Positions 1-13,888 of a stretch of 64,000 nucleotides of DNA are shown here, piece after piece. This DNA is from Theocolax elegans (Eukaryota > Arthropoda > Insecta > Hymenoptera > Cerocephalidae). The DNA lies in assembly GCA_026168455.1 (NCBI GenBank), contig CM047426.1, positions 27,525,058-27,589,057 on the forward strand, in the 5' to 3' direction. A program made the position numbers and the translations under genes. A model generated the notes under the pieces. It did not search any database. It was given only the letters and a program-made list of their open reading frames with translations, and was not told the origin of the DNA. Positions within the stretch are counted from its first letter, which is position 1. The number at the start of each line of letters is the position of its first letter.

Positions 1-216
1 GCTAAATAATTCAAAAGTTTACATTTAATTTAAAATTTATAGAAATAATTAAGTAAATAATAGAATAATTAAATAAAATTCGTTTAGCTAATGAATTATT
101 ATTTAACATTGGTAATAAATGAAACGCAAAAACGGAATGAATTGGAGAGGAATGAAATAGGTTAGGAATCTCTGTCATTCTGTATACCTATGTACCTTTC
201 GTTTGGCTTTGTGCAG

Positions 217-294
217 GCTCCAGATGCTTTTGTTATCAAGCCCGTCAACGGGATCACCAATCTCATAAGGGAAATCCTTGGTAGGATCCCGTGA
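217..294 (+). CDS. Terminal coding exon of an unidentified upstream gene (partial)
   Basis: A strong acceptor, with a T-rich tract ending in TTTGTGCAG at 207-216, is followed by a 75-nt open frame and a TGA at 292-294. The 25-residue peptide starts APDAFVIKPVNG and ends in ILGRIP. Its codons are GC-rich against a very AT-rich surround, as expected of a real exon. The frame is taken as phase 0 after the acceptor; the rest of the gene lies left of the window, so phase and identity cannot be confirmed. I do not recognise the family. It could also be a chance open frame behind a cryptic acceptor. Confidence 0.4.
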   Translation, partial: APDAFVIKPVNGITNLIREILGRIP

Positions 295-1675
295 AAAAAA
301 CGACCACATATCCTGGCACTAGTTTATTCCGCAGTTAAAAAATTACTTATTAAGTTCATTATTTACACTTCCTTGAGATAATATCATCAGCATATATTCA
401 TATGGATATACGTGTATAAATGTGTATATACAATATACATGTATGTATCAAGAATCGTCGTAATGCAACGCCGTCGATGTCATCCGTAACTCGTGCTTCA
501 AATCTATGAGCTTTTAACTTCTGCTATCCTATCACATAGTGCGTTGCTCTGAGTTCACTTCCCATACCATGTCGGCTGTCGCGCTTTTTTTCGATTTTTA
601 GAACGCCCCTTTCCACTCTTATCTGGGGGCTTGTCTACAATAGACGAACTGGACTACACTCTCGTCGCAGTCGTCGCCAGTCGCCACTGGACACTGGCAG
701 ACACTGGACAGTGGATTGGACACTAGAAATTATAAATTTATTATATTTCGTATTTATACTAGAGGTTAGCTAATTTTAAATTTGACAGAAAGTTTATTTT
801 TTATTGGACGCATGAATTATGATTGGAAATAATTAATTAGCAATCCTACCAATGAGCCAATGTAGAAAGGCCCCTATATACAGTCTATGCATACAGTGCA
901 CTTAAATATATATATATATATGTATACCTATAAAGAATATTATAGATACAGATGACATCAGCTGATTAGTTGACACGCTCTCCACTTGCACTTTCTTGCT
1001 ACTACTTAAATAAATCGAAAGAAGACTATTGATACGATTAATGTTTGGAGTGGTATTATGGGTTTATGCCAAAATTAAAACAATCTATAGATATTTAAAT
1101 ACGTATATTTCTTGTGAAAAATATATAACAAAATTTTTTATATATATGGGTCTTATATAGTTAATAATTATAATATTGAAAAAAATTCGAATTTTTACTT
1201 CTAGATTTATACTGGATAAGAAAATGGAGTTTTTCATTTCATTAGCTTTATTAAATTAAAATCATATACTTATAATTTATTGCATTAAATTTTAATTAAA
1301 ATATGTACACAGGCAAATGCAAATTTATTATATAGTCATAAAAATAATAAACGCAATCCATGTACTTTATCTTAATAATTAATAATATATTGTCAAATAA
1401 AAAATAAAACTTATGTAAAGAAAAATAACCAAAAACATTTATATAGGTACCTGTTGGGTCAATTGTCAAATGAGTGCGCGTTTTATGCGCGCGCATTTCA
1501 TGGTTCGCACAGTGTTTTGTGTGTGTATACGAATAATACGTAAAATAATAATAATATTACATTGTATATAGTTATATGTATATGATCTTATGTACATATA
1601 CATAGTTATTGAAGGTAGTATATACGTGATAGCCGATGTACCGCACGAATCACGATTCACGTTTGTACCTTATAT
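295..1675. other. Non-coding, AT-rich; probable 3' UTR and spacer
   Basis: No open frame with protein-like composition is visible on either strand. The left part is probably the 3' UTR of the gene ending at 294. A short cluster of related CACTGGACA-like words lies at about 680-726. Short TA runs occur near 907-921. I see nothing else. Confidence 0.5.
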
Positions 1676-1994
1676 CAACGAAGATAGACCTGTATAGAAT
1701 GCCAGGTCCCCAAGGAAATGTGTCGCCGTTTTATGCAGTACTTAGGGTCCCCAACAGCTAGGCGACGCTAGCGTCGATTTGTGGCACGATCCCAGGCACC
1801 GCAAACCCATCTATAAGACCGATCTAACAATGTCTTATTCGCTCCACCTCCTTGCGCTATGATTGGCTACTCGTAGTTTAGCCCAAAATATAACCCGAAT
1901 ATCCCCTCCTAGCCCCTAGCGGGGGGCACAGTTTAAATATATTTTTTTAATTTATGTGAGTAATTTGTTGCGGTAGTCGTGAGCACTAACGCTC
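1676..1994 (+). repeat. Left inverted terminal repeat (319 bp)
   Basis: The reverse complement of 2543-2861. The match ends sharply: the bases after 1994 differ from those mirrored before 2543. Confidence 0.9.
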
Positions 1995-2281
1995 TTCTTT
2001 TGTAAGATAACATAAATACATAATTTTTATCAGCAAAACACTTTCTCAATTATAAAAAATTTCCTTTAAAAAAATAATAATTCAAAATATATTTTAGTTA
2101 AAAAATCGGTAATCATTTAAAAAAAAGTTTTTTAATTTGATTATTCATTACTTCTATAACATTTTATATATAACATTATTTTATTAAATTAGAAAGGAAT
2201 AGTTTAAAAAAAGGAAGGAGAGTTGAGAATGTTATTAAAAACTAAAAGCTTATTAAACTATATATTTTTTATTACAAAAAT

Positions 2282-2540
2282 ATGTGCTTAATACATATTA
2301 AAATACAATTACTTAATAGAAAAAAAAAATTTAACCCGCAGCAGGATACAAATTATATTTACATTTATAGATGCATACCTGAATGCACATAATATTAATA
2401 ATAATTATTATAATATTAAAAAAAACATGTGCTTAATAATACATATTAAATTTCAATTACTTAATAAAAAAAAAAAAATTTAACCCGCAGCGGGTTTGAA
2501 CCCCGAACTTTCCATTTGGCACTGCATGCACACAATATAT
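2282..2540 (+). repeat. Two imperfect direct repeats in the transposon spacer
   Basis: Unit A (about 2282-2396) and unit B (about 2427-2540) share the order ATGTGCTTAAT, ACATATTAAA, CAATTACTTAATA, a poly-A run, TTTAACCCGCAGC and a closing GCATGCACA-like word, with a period of about 145 bp. Unit B carries CGGGTTTGAACCCC, which resembles a tRNA T-arm or B-box; unit A lacks it. The copies differ by small indels, so the duplication is older than the last exchange between the arms. Confidence 0.7.
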
Positions 2541-2542
2541 AC

Positions 2543-2861
2543 GAGCGTTAGTGCTCACGACTACCGCAACAAATTACTCACATAAATTAAAAAAATATAT
2601 TTAAACTGTGCCCCCCGCTAGGGGCTAGGAGGGGATATTCGGGTTATATTTTGGGCTAAACTACGAGTAGCCAATCATAGCGCAAGGAGGTGGAGCGAAT
2701 AAGACATTGTTAGATCGGTCTTATAGATGGGTTTGCGGTGCCTGGGATCGTGCCACAAATCGACGCTAGCGTCGCCTAGCTGTTGGGGACCCTAAGTACT
2801 GCATAAAACGGCGACACATTTCCTTGGGGACCTGGCATTCTATACAGGTCTATCTTCGTTG
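2543..2861 (-). repeat. Right inverted terminal repeat (319 bp)
   Basis: The mirror of 1676-1994 and equal in length, ending at the CTTATAT target duplication. Confidence 0.9.
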
Positions 2862-3189
2862 CTTATATACATATATAAAAACAATGAGGTCTGCCTGTTT
2901 TCGACAGTTCTGTAATTTGATATCAAAAGCCGCCTCTGTTTCTGAATCAGTGCATGGAGGAATTAAGGTCATTAAGGATAACTAAAAAGTCGTCAAAATG
3001 AAAACAATAACTAATGTGTTTTTTGAAATGTAGTTCGCGAAGTAATTATTGTTGATAATATTTTATGGACCTAACGATAAAGTTACAATATTCGTTCTAA
3101 CCTACTTTTATTTATTTATGTTAACTATGTCAGCTATGTATAGCAGATTTTTTTAATTGTTTTTGTTTATATCAAAAACTATCTTAAAA
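2862..3189 (+). promoter_or_regulatory. Probable Sec10 promoter and 5' UTR
   Basis: This is the only sequence between the transposon and the Sec10 start. It contains several short out-of-frame ATGs, for example near 2998 and 3028, and no conserved coding. A transcription start cannot be placed from sequence alone. The transposon insertion has shortened or replaced whatever lay upstream. Confidence 0.35.
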
Positions 3190-5956
3190 ATGATGCAACA
3201 ATATATGAAGGAGCTCGAACAAGTGAGTTTTAATATTTTATTTTTCTTTTTACCAGTTGCTTTATTTGTTCTTTATTAGTTTTTTTTAATTAAAATAATT
3301 TTATTTTAATTATTTACCATTAATATGTATACATATTTTAATGTGTTTGTTAGGAGCCCTTCGATTCAGAAGAATTTGTTGAAAGGTTAGCTTGGAGAAC
3401 GGTGAACGATACAACTAAGGATGGTGTTACCGGAGTGTTTGATCCAGTTCTTATACATGAAACATTTTTACAAGCAATTAAAGATTTGCAAGTATTAGAG
3501 GAGAGGCAACGGAAGAAATGTGATAAATTAGAAACAGCTTTAAAAGAGGAAGAATCTAAACACTCTTTAGAAATATTAGATCTTCAAGATAGAAACAGAA
3601 AGGCTATAGACCTGTTTCATCAATTGGATGAAAGGATTAATTTTGTTGCTACAAAAGTTCTTCATTTAGGAGACCAGCTAGAAAGTGTCAATACCCCAAG
3701 AGCTAGAGCTGTTGAAGCACAAAAATTAATGAAACATTTTTCAGAGTTTCTAACACCAGGTCCCTTAACTGATCCTATATTTACAGATAAATCTTCAGTA
3801 AGTTTTATTAAAAATATATTACATTTCCACATCTTTAGAATAATTGTTTAATTTTTAAATTAATTATAATTACAATTTTTAGTTAGATGAAGCAGCAGAT
3901 GTTATTCAAAAACTACATGTGATTGCTCAAGAGCTTCCGTCAGAGAAATTTGACAATGCGAAGAAAAAGATTTCAACAAAATATGGGGAAATAGAAAAAA
4001 ATCTTATAGAAGAATTTGTAAGAGCACAAACTGCAGAAGATGCTCCACGCATGAAAAAATTAGCATCTGTATTGTCACATTTTAAAGGGTATTCTCAGTG
4101 TATAAATGCTTTTATAGAACAAAGTCAAATGAGTTCATTTGGTGGTAAAGATGTCTTCCAAGAAGTTTTACCAATGTGTACAAAAAATCATAAACTTATT
4201 CAACAAGTATTTTCAAATCCTGAACAAGTTATGGCTAAGTTTGTTTTAAATATTTATCATTTGAGATTGCAAAAATATGCTGTAGCAAAATTAGCAGATC
4301 GAGCAGATTCAGAAAAATATCTGAAAAATTTGTACGATCTTTATTCAAAGACTGTTAAGCTCTCTGGAGATTTGAAACGGTTCGATATGGGTACAGATGA
4401 TACATACTTACCTAAATTAACAAGAAATATTTTTCAAAAACATTTAGATGCGTATATAACGTAAGTATGTTTTCTAAAAACACTTTTTGAATTCAAAAGT
4501 TTATAATAAATATTCTGTAAAAACTTTTAAATCAACATTAATTGAAAGCATAAATTCAAATTAAATTTTACATTCTTTTCAGTGTTGAAATAAAAGCATT
4601 AAGGGAAAGATCGGCGGCCTTCTTAATTCAATACTATGAATCGAAAAATCATCAAAAAAAGCAGTTGCAGAGTGGTGGCTTCCAAGAACTAAAACGCGAT
4701 TTGCAAGCAGTTTTGAGCACACGCACAAACATCAACATCGCTCAAATCGAAGACTATGGTGGTGAAACTTTTCTATCTGAAGAGCTAGCCATTGCTCTGC
4801 TCCAAAGAAGTAAAACCGCGTTACAACGATGTTCGTTGTTATCACAGCCATCAGAATTACCACATAATGCTACTCAAATCCTTGAAACAACGTTACAGTA
4901 TTTGATAAATGAACATGTTGATTATGCTCTCGAACTTGGTTTACAATGTGTACCAATTCCCGAAAGTAGAACTCAACCTGAAATTCATTTCTTTACTGTA
5001 GTTAGACAGTGTAATGTTATTATAAAATTATTAGAGGAACAGTTCAGTGGAGATTTATTACCTCTTATTTTGTAAGTTTAACAATTACAATCAGTTCATT
5101 AATCAATTTGTCAATTATTATTAATATAGTTATCCAATAAACAATATGTATTTTCTTAATAGATCCACTCCTAAGCATGGTGACTGTATGGCAAAGAAAA
5201 AATTTGCTCTTGAACAGATTGAATCTAAAATTGATACAGGCTTGGATCGCAGTATCAATGCAATTGTCGGTTGGGTAAAAATTTATTTACAAACTGAACA
5301 GCGCAAAACCGACTTCAAACCCGAGACTGAAATGGTTGACACTTTGAATACTCCACCGTGTTTGACGGTATGTCAGTATGTTTGTAGTATGATAAAACAT
5401 ATAAGAGACCAATTAGATGCCAAGAGTTTGGAGAATGTACTTACAGAACTGGGTATAAGATTTCATCGAGTTATCTATGAACATTTACAACAATTTCAAT
5501 TTAATTCTGCTGGTGCTATGTGCGCTATTTGCGACATGAACGAATATAGGAAATGCGTTAAAGAATTAGGTGTACCGCTAGTTACGACTCTATTTGATAC
5601 GCTACATGCACTTTGCAATCTACTACTCGTCAAACCGGAGAATCTCAAGCAAGTTTGCTCTGGGGATCAACTTGTAAGTATAAATATTTTCAAAGGCGTT
5701 TAAGATATAATTAAGAGGTTGCGTTAGATTATTAAAAATTTATAAAAATAATTTTGAAAATAACTATTTTTGATTAAATGTAAAGTATTAAAAGGACTTA
5801 CAAAATATCAATATTTAATATGTTAAATTTTTCATTAATATATTCTTATTTTTACAGGCTATATTGGATCGGTCCATTCTCTCAACTTTTATACAATTGA
5901 GATCAGACTACAAAACACAAAAATTAGCAAATTCTTTAAAAGGACTAGCAACATAA
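3190..5956 (+). CDS. Sec10: Exocyst complex component 5 (Sec10)
   Basis: Six coding exons: 3190-3222, 3354-3797, 3883-4460, 4583-5071, 5163-5673 and 5858-5956. All have GT-AG borders and matching phases and give 717 residues, close to the roughly 708 of vertebrate EXOC5. Sec10 is a subunit of the octameric exocyst, which tethers secretory vesicles to the plasma membrane before SNARE fusion; it links the Sec15 and vesicle side to the rest of the complex. The N-terminus (MMQQYMKEL, then EPFDSEEFVERLAWRT) and the alpha-helical C-terminal half match the family. The protein is soluble, with no signal peptide and a coiled-coil-prone N-terminal third (rich in E, K, L and Q around residues 50-110). 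The gene is convergent with PRMT1. Two adjacent ATGs open the frame; I take the first. Confidence 0.93.
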
Positions 5957-5984
5957 CATTTAATTTGTTGAATGTATGGAAAAT

Positions 5985-6004
5985 AATAAATTAGTTTTAA
6001 TAAA
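5985..6004 (+). terminator. Sec10 polyadenylation signals
   Basis: Two AATAAA hexamers (5985-5990 and 5999-6004) lie 29 and 43 nt past the stop codon, giving a very short 3' UTR. They were chosen by position and hexamer match only. Confidence 0.55.
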
Positions 6005-7021
6005 AAAACACGTTTATAGCAAAGATATAGTAATTTTATTACTATTGTATGGCAGTGTTGAAGATATAATATAGTCACATGATACAATGTTCTTGACGTT
6101 TGACTTGTCTATACATATAGACGAGGTTATCAACAGTGCTTAATTTGAAATTTATCAAAATTTTGTTTAGTTTGTTATCAAGTAATTTTTTTATTATTGT
6201 ACTAATGAAATATCAGATAAACTTATAATTTTTCTATGAATAAGATTAAAATAAATTTAAAAAAGTTAGATATCTTCAAGATTTTTACTTACAAATTCCA
6301 TTTAAATTTTCATGACATTAGATATAAAATTGTACTAAATTTTATGAAATGGTTTATTCCTTATACATTTGATTTTTTAAATTAATATACATTTAAATGA
6401 AGAAATAATTGTATTTTTCTATATTTGATGAGGTCAAAAAAATTATAACAAATATTTTTGTTTAAAAACATTATTAATTTATATAATAGAGTACTCGAAG
6501 ATCTAATCAAGAATGATCAAAACAATTTCTTTACAATAATCCTTGGTGTCGTCAATTTTTGAGAACGCTATAAAAGTATTAAATACAATTTCTTAATAAA
6601 CTAAAAAAGACGAAGCATATCGCATTTGATCGAACTCACAAAAGAATACTGAGGAATCATTGGTGTATATCTATTGTGATCGCATTGGAAGTATTTCGAA
6701 AGACTGCATCGAAACAGAGTTACTCTTTTTCGACGTAAAAAATTAAATATATATAAATTGCGGCAACAGCGACAACGACCAGCAACAATTGCTGACAGAC
6801 GCAATCAGACGCATTAAGTCTATTAGCACTCGGATTTTCTTATTTTATTTTTGTTTTCGTTGAACGGATTAACGTTTTTTTTAATCCTCAATTATAGCAT
6901 CCGTCGACAAATGCATACATTTTAGAATATCTCGCGGTCTATTTTTGTTTCCATTTGTCGGTTTTTCTTTGAAAAGTGACTACATAGCGAAACATCCATC
7001 CAGATTATTGGCTATTCCGTA
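6005..7021. other. Convergent spacer between Sec10 and PRMT1
   Basis: AT-rich non-coding sequence. On the minus strand an AATAAA (TTTATT at 6844-6849) lies about 175 nt past the PRMT1 stop and is a candidate polyadenylation signal. A weak minus-strand frame at 6601-6804 has no recognisable features. Confidence 0.45.
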
Positions 7022-9681
<2,660 letters not shown>

Positions 9682-11600
9682 TTTGGAAATTCGTTCCTCC
9701 GCGCAGCGCCGTTGTCGCGGTTCGCGCGCATACTTTTTTATACTCTCTAATCTCCTATACAATGTGGGTATGTGTATATGAGTTTATTTAAAATTACATT
9801 CAATATTTAATTTAAATTGAGCAAATCAAGGAAAAATTTTACAATTTATTTATTTTACACTGTGGTACATCACATGTTTTTACATGATAAGCGTCACAAA
9901 ATTAGTAATTTGCAATGTATTAACGAACGATTGTGTATTCAATAATATTTAAATAGTTTATTAACGAACTGTTACTTTTTTAAATAAATGTGTAAGTAAC
10001 TATATGTATATAAATATATAGACACACATTTAAATAATGCTTGAATATATAATTGCGAAAAACAATTATGCGCATGCGCATGAAAATGCAATGGACCGCT
10101 GCAAATCGCGCGCGTGCAGTAATAAACATTTTTTAGTATATAAGTATATACCTATATATTTTCGCTTCCGTATTTGATGCGTCGCATAAGTAGATTATCC
10201 GCACGCACGCATATAATATATATATATTTATATACATACATATATGCCTATATATAAGGAGATATAGACTTTTCCTTGACATTTTTTAATAAATAAGTAT
10301 AGATTTACTTTACGTTGTAAATAAAACATTATACCAATTCTTGTATGTATATTTGTGAATGTGCGTATATACTATGTATACACACATTTATGTTTAGAAA
10401 ATACAAAGAATTAATTTTGCACATCTCATAATGTCATAGTAATGTTCATTGAAATTAAAGTACGTATTATATATATCATATCTATAATTTAAAAATAATG
10501 TCGATAGAAATAAGTAAATCGAAGAAAATTATATTTTTTAATTATTTAACACGCATTAATTTATCTCATAATTTCTAAATAATCAACAATTTACTTTCCA
10601 AAAGCAAACAATTTGATATATATGTGTGATCTTACTTTTTCTTACTATTATAATCATGGTTTTTTAATGTACATAAGTACATTTATTAAAAAAGTAACAT
10701 AGGAACTAACAATAATTATAAAACTATAAATGCATTCAAAATCAATTAATCATTATATCAGTTTCTTAATACATTTGTTTATTTTTAAACAAGTCTAATA
10801 TATGGAGGAATAAAAAATCGTTTGTTTATCTTTTAAAACTTAATTTTTTAAATAAGAATTACTAAAAGATTATTCATATTTACTTAATCATTTATTAAAA
10901 TTTTTTATTCTAAACTTAGACATCACAATATAATTATTATGGATTCTCAATGATCTTTATACTACCTGACTTTTGTCTTCCGTTTTTTATGTACGAATGT
11001 AGGGTCGCTCGACTATGGTCAAGCAAACGAAAACTTTAATTAAAGAAATATTATTTAATTTTTATAAAAATTTGTTAATAACTATTTTTTGGTGAAGAAA
11101 AATTTGAAAATACAAGTTTACCCATATATAGGCTTAGCGCAGCGTGTAATTTTCAAATAACGTTTCAAATGGTCAAAGCCTTCTGTTTTATTTAATTATT
11201 CGAAAATGTTACCAATTTACAACATTTAATTCTCGAAGTTCATTATGCTATATAGTCTACTTACGTGTATGTAGAATAACTCTATAAGCAATACTCTCGT
11301 GCGTATCATGTGCTACATTCATTTATACATTGTCCGTGGAAGGAACGGAAAAAACATTTTATTAAACTTAAAGCTGCGACAATGCGATGCTGTGCAATCA
11401 AAAGCACATTTTCTTTATATATTCTCTCTCCATTTCTCTTTCTATTCTTTTTACCAAAATTTTTGAATCTCCAAGTATTGCACAGGTATTATATATGTAT
11501 TTACGGGATCAAAAAATTATCGTAAAAAGTAGTAAAAAAAATAAAAGAAAAGAAAAATAATATACTTAAGTACGTAAGAAATGTTTCGCATGACATGTAT
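9682..11600. other. PRMT1 promoter side and AT-rich intergenic DNA
   Basis: A GC-rich patch with CGCGGTTCGCGCGCA lies at about 9700-9730, just upstream of the PRMT1 start, and probably marks its transcription start region. Beyond it the sequence is AT-rich with TATATA runs near 10217-10255. I see no gene. Confidence 0.45.
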
Positions 11601-11863
11601 ACATAGGCGGGTACGATGTGTATAATGCACTCACCATAACAAAGTGCGATAATTTTCATCGCGCGCTGGCGTGGTGCATAGACCCGCGAAGAGAAAAAGT
11701 CAAAAAGAACGATAAAAGGGAGAGACAAGAGTGAGATAGAGGAGGAAAGAGATAAGGAGCGAGTAAGAGAGAAAGTATAACGAGAGCGTTCAAGAGAGAC
11801 AGCGCGTGTACATTCTCTCTGCAACATATCGTACCTAAAACGACAGAGAAAGAGGGAGAGAGA

Positions 11864-11903
<40 letters not shown>

Positions 11904-12077
11904 TCAGTTACAAGAGAAACAGAGCATACGTCCTCGCAAGAAAGCCTTTCCTTTCGACGTTCCGTCAGTTTAGGTATTTATTTAGAAACGCGTGAGCTGC
12001 GTGTATATCGTACCGACCGCGCTCCGTGAGCGTATATAAACCGCTGCCTGCAACGAGCGTCAACAGAGAAAGAGAGG

Positions 12078-12108
<31 letters not shown>

Positions 12109-13888
12109 GAAAGGAGAAAAAAAGAGTATAGGAACGAACGGACATACGAAACGGCTGAAGGCGCAAGGCGGCCAAGTGGGAGCGAGAGAGATTGAAAACA
12201 CGAAAACCTCCTGCGTGTATGTATGTGCGGGAGAAGAAAGCGCGCGGCGGAGAGAGAGAATAAAAAAAGGAAGGAAAAACGCGCGGCACCCACGTAAAGA
12301 AACGGAAGCACCCGGATTACCCATACCATACCATACCACACCATAGACACGCGCGCGCGCGCGCCCACACACGCACGCACACACACACACACACACACTA
12401 ACATACACAGGCGCACACACACACGCGGGCACGCACGCACACACAGCAGAGAGCACATCGAGAAAGAGCCATACAGAAGAGAGGAGTGCATACCTAACTA
12501 GTAACTATAACCGCACGCGGTTATTCACGTTCACCATCATCATCGTCGTCGTCGCCGTTTGAGTGAGTCGAACAAGAGAGTGCGTGGATAGAAAATTTAT
12601 AGCTGCAGTACAACTCCGTTTGTATATTTCTCTATGTGCACGCGTGCACCGAGTCCGACCGCCAAGACATAACCAGAGAGGAGAGAAGAGGAGAGAAGAG
12701 GAGAGAGAGAGACGACGACATTTCCGAGGAGAGCCGAGAGAAGAAACGTTTTTCTAACAATCTTTCCGTCATTTTTATTCGACCCCTCGAAAAAAAGGGC
12801 GATAGCATAAACGGGTGTTGCATACGTACGTACGCATGTTCGATCTCTCTCTCTCTCTCTCTCTTTCTCTCCTTCTCTCGTTCTTTCTCTCTTCCTTACT
12901 CTCGCCTCTCTCGCTCTGCCTCTTTTTCTGTGCTCGAAGGAGACTCGAAGGAGAGAAAAGAAAGAAGAGAGAGGAACGTCGTCGGCGGCGCGGTTTGTGT
13001 ACACGTATACGCGCTCTTTCTCTCTCTCTCTCTTTCTCGCTATTTCTCTCGTGCATATACGTGCATATGCACATATCCGTGTACACGAGAGGTTGATGAT
13101 GCTGCTCCTCTCGGGCGCGTGAAGGTCATGTAGACGCTGCCAGTGCCGCGGGCAGCTTCCTCCGTCGGTTCTTTTTCCGTAACAACGAGTATACCGTATA
13201 TACGTATACAGTACACACGAACACGTACACAATAAACACACACACACACACACACACACGAGCGCGCGAGCGCATACGTGCGTACACACATATAATATCT
13301 ACGTGTGGGTGTGTGTGCACGTCTGCGTGCCTGTACCCTGTGCCTGTGCGAGCACGGAACAGAAGAGAGAAAGAGAGAGACAGAGAAAGAAAAGAGAGTG
13401 AGTGAGTGAGTGAGAGGAAGACACATGTGTCGGCCAACAGCAGCGGCACCAGCAACACCATCATCAACAGCTAAGAGCTCAGTTTATTTCGACTGGAACA
13501 TCTTCGATCCTCGATTTATCTACTCGACGTATCGAGAATTTGCCCAACGGTTCACAAGGATCTGCACGTGATACGCATTCGCGGAAAGGATTTTACAGGA
13601 TAGAGAGAGACGGAGACAGCTTTACGTGGGTGCAGCTGCTCGTTTTTCGAGACGCCTTGACGAGAGTAAAGGGAAGAGAAGGATAGCGAGAGGAAGACCC
13701 ACGGGACTCTTTTTCTTTTAACTAACTAATCCTAAGGGATTGGAGCACATGCCAGAGGTTATTGTTACCACCTACTTAGGATGCTATAGTTCCTTGACTA
13801 GCTGCAGCCTTGCATTGTGGCTACGTAACGCTTTCAACATTTTGGCTTTCGAGGAACAGCTACCAGAAGCCAGGCATGGATGGCTAAG
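11600..13888 (+). promoter_or_regulatory. GC-rich repeat-laden region with the Hairless 5' leader exon
   Basis: About 2.3 kb of GC-rich, purine/pyrimidine-strand-biased sequence stands out from the AT-rich flanks. It contains (AG)n at 11871-11900, CCATA repeats at about 12321-12345, (GC)n at 12351-12364, (AC)n at 12366-12398, (CT)n near 12844-12864 and (CA)n at 13236-13259. It ends in a good donor, CTAAG then GTAATT, after 13888, so at least the right end is an untranslated exon that splices to 15158. The true transcription start is not determinable. Long open frames here on both strands are products of the simple repeats. Confidence 0.55.
12351..13259. repeat. Dinucleotide microsatellite cluster in the Hairless leader
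   Basis: (GC)7 at 12351-12364, (AC)n with CGCAC variants at 12366-12398 and again to about 12445, (CT)n at 12844-12864, and (CA)12 at 13236-13259. The (GC)n and (CA)n runs can adopt Z-DNA. Confidence 0.8.

Larger units (their letters stand above)
1676..2861. mobile_element. Non-autonomous DNA transposon with 319-bp perfect inverted terminal repeats
   Basis: Bases 1676-1994 and 2543-2861 are reverse complements of each other over 319 bp, with no mismatch found by eye. The 548-bp spacer is AT-rich and has no usable open frame. The termini read CAACGAAGATAG inward. The 7-bp word CTTATAT flanks both sides (1669-1675 and 2862-2868), a target-site duplication. Each arm carries a perfect 14-bp palindrome CGACGCTAGCGTCG (1763-1776 and 2761-2774) and a C/G-rich block. 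Long arms plus a 7-bp duplication recall foldback or Galileo-like members of the P superfamily, but the superfamily is not settled. Arm identity implies a recent insertion or ongoing gene conversion. No transposase is encoded, so any movement needs a partner elsewhere. Confidence 0.85.

Noticed and set aside
2485..2515. Possible tRNA from the B-box-like word GGTTTGAACCCC
   Set aside because: No acceptor stem, D-arm or anticodon arm can be placed around it; it lies in a transposon spacer.
11501..13467. Many overlapping open frames of 60-230 codons on both strands
   Set aside because: They are rich in Ser/Leu, Arg/Glu or Cys/Val/Arg because they translate (CT)n, (GA)n and (CA)n tracts. Opposite strands are open at once, and no domain is seen.
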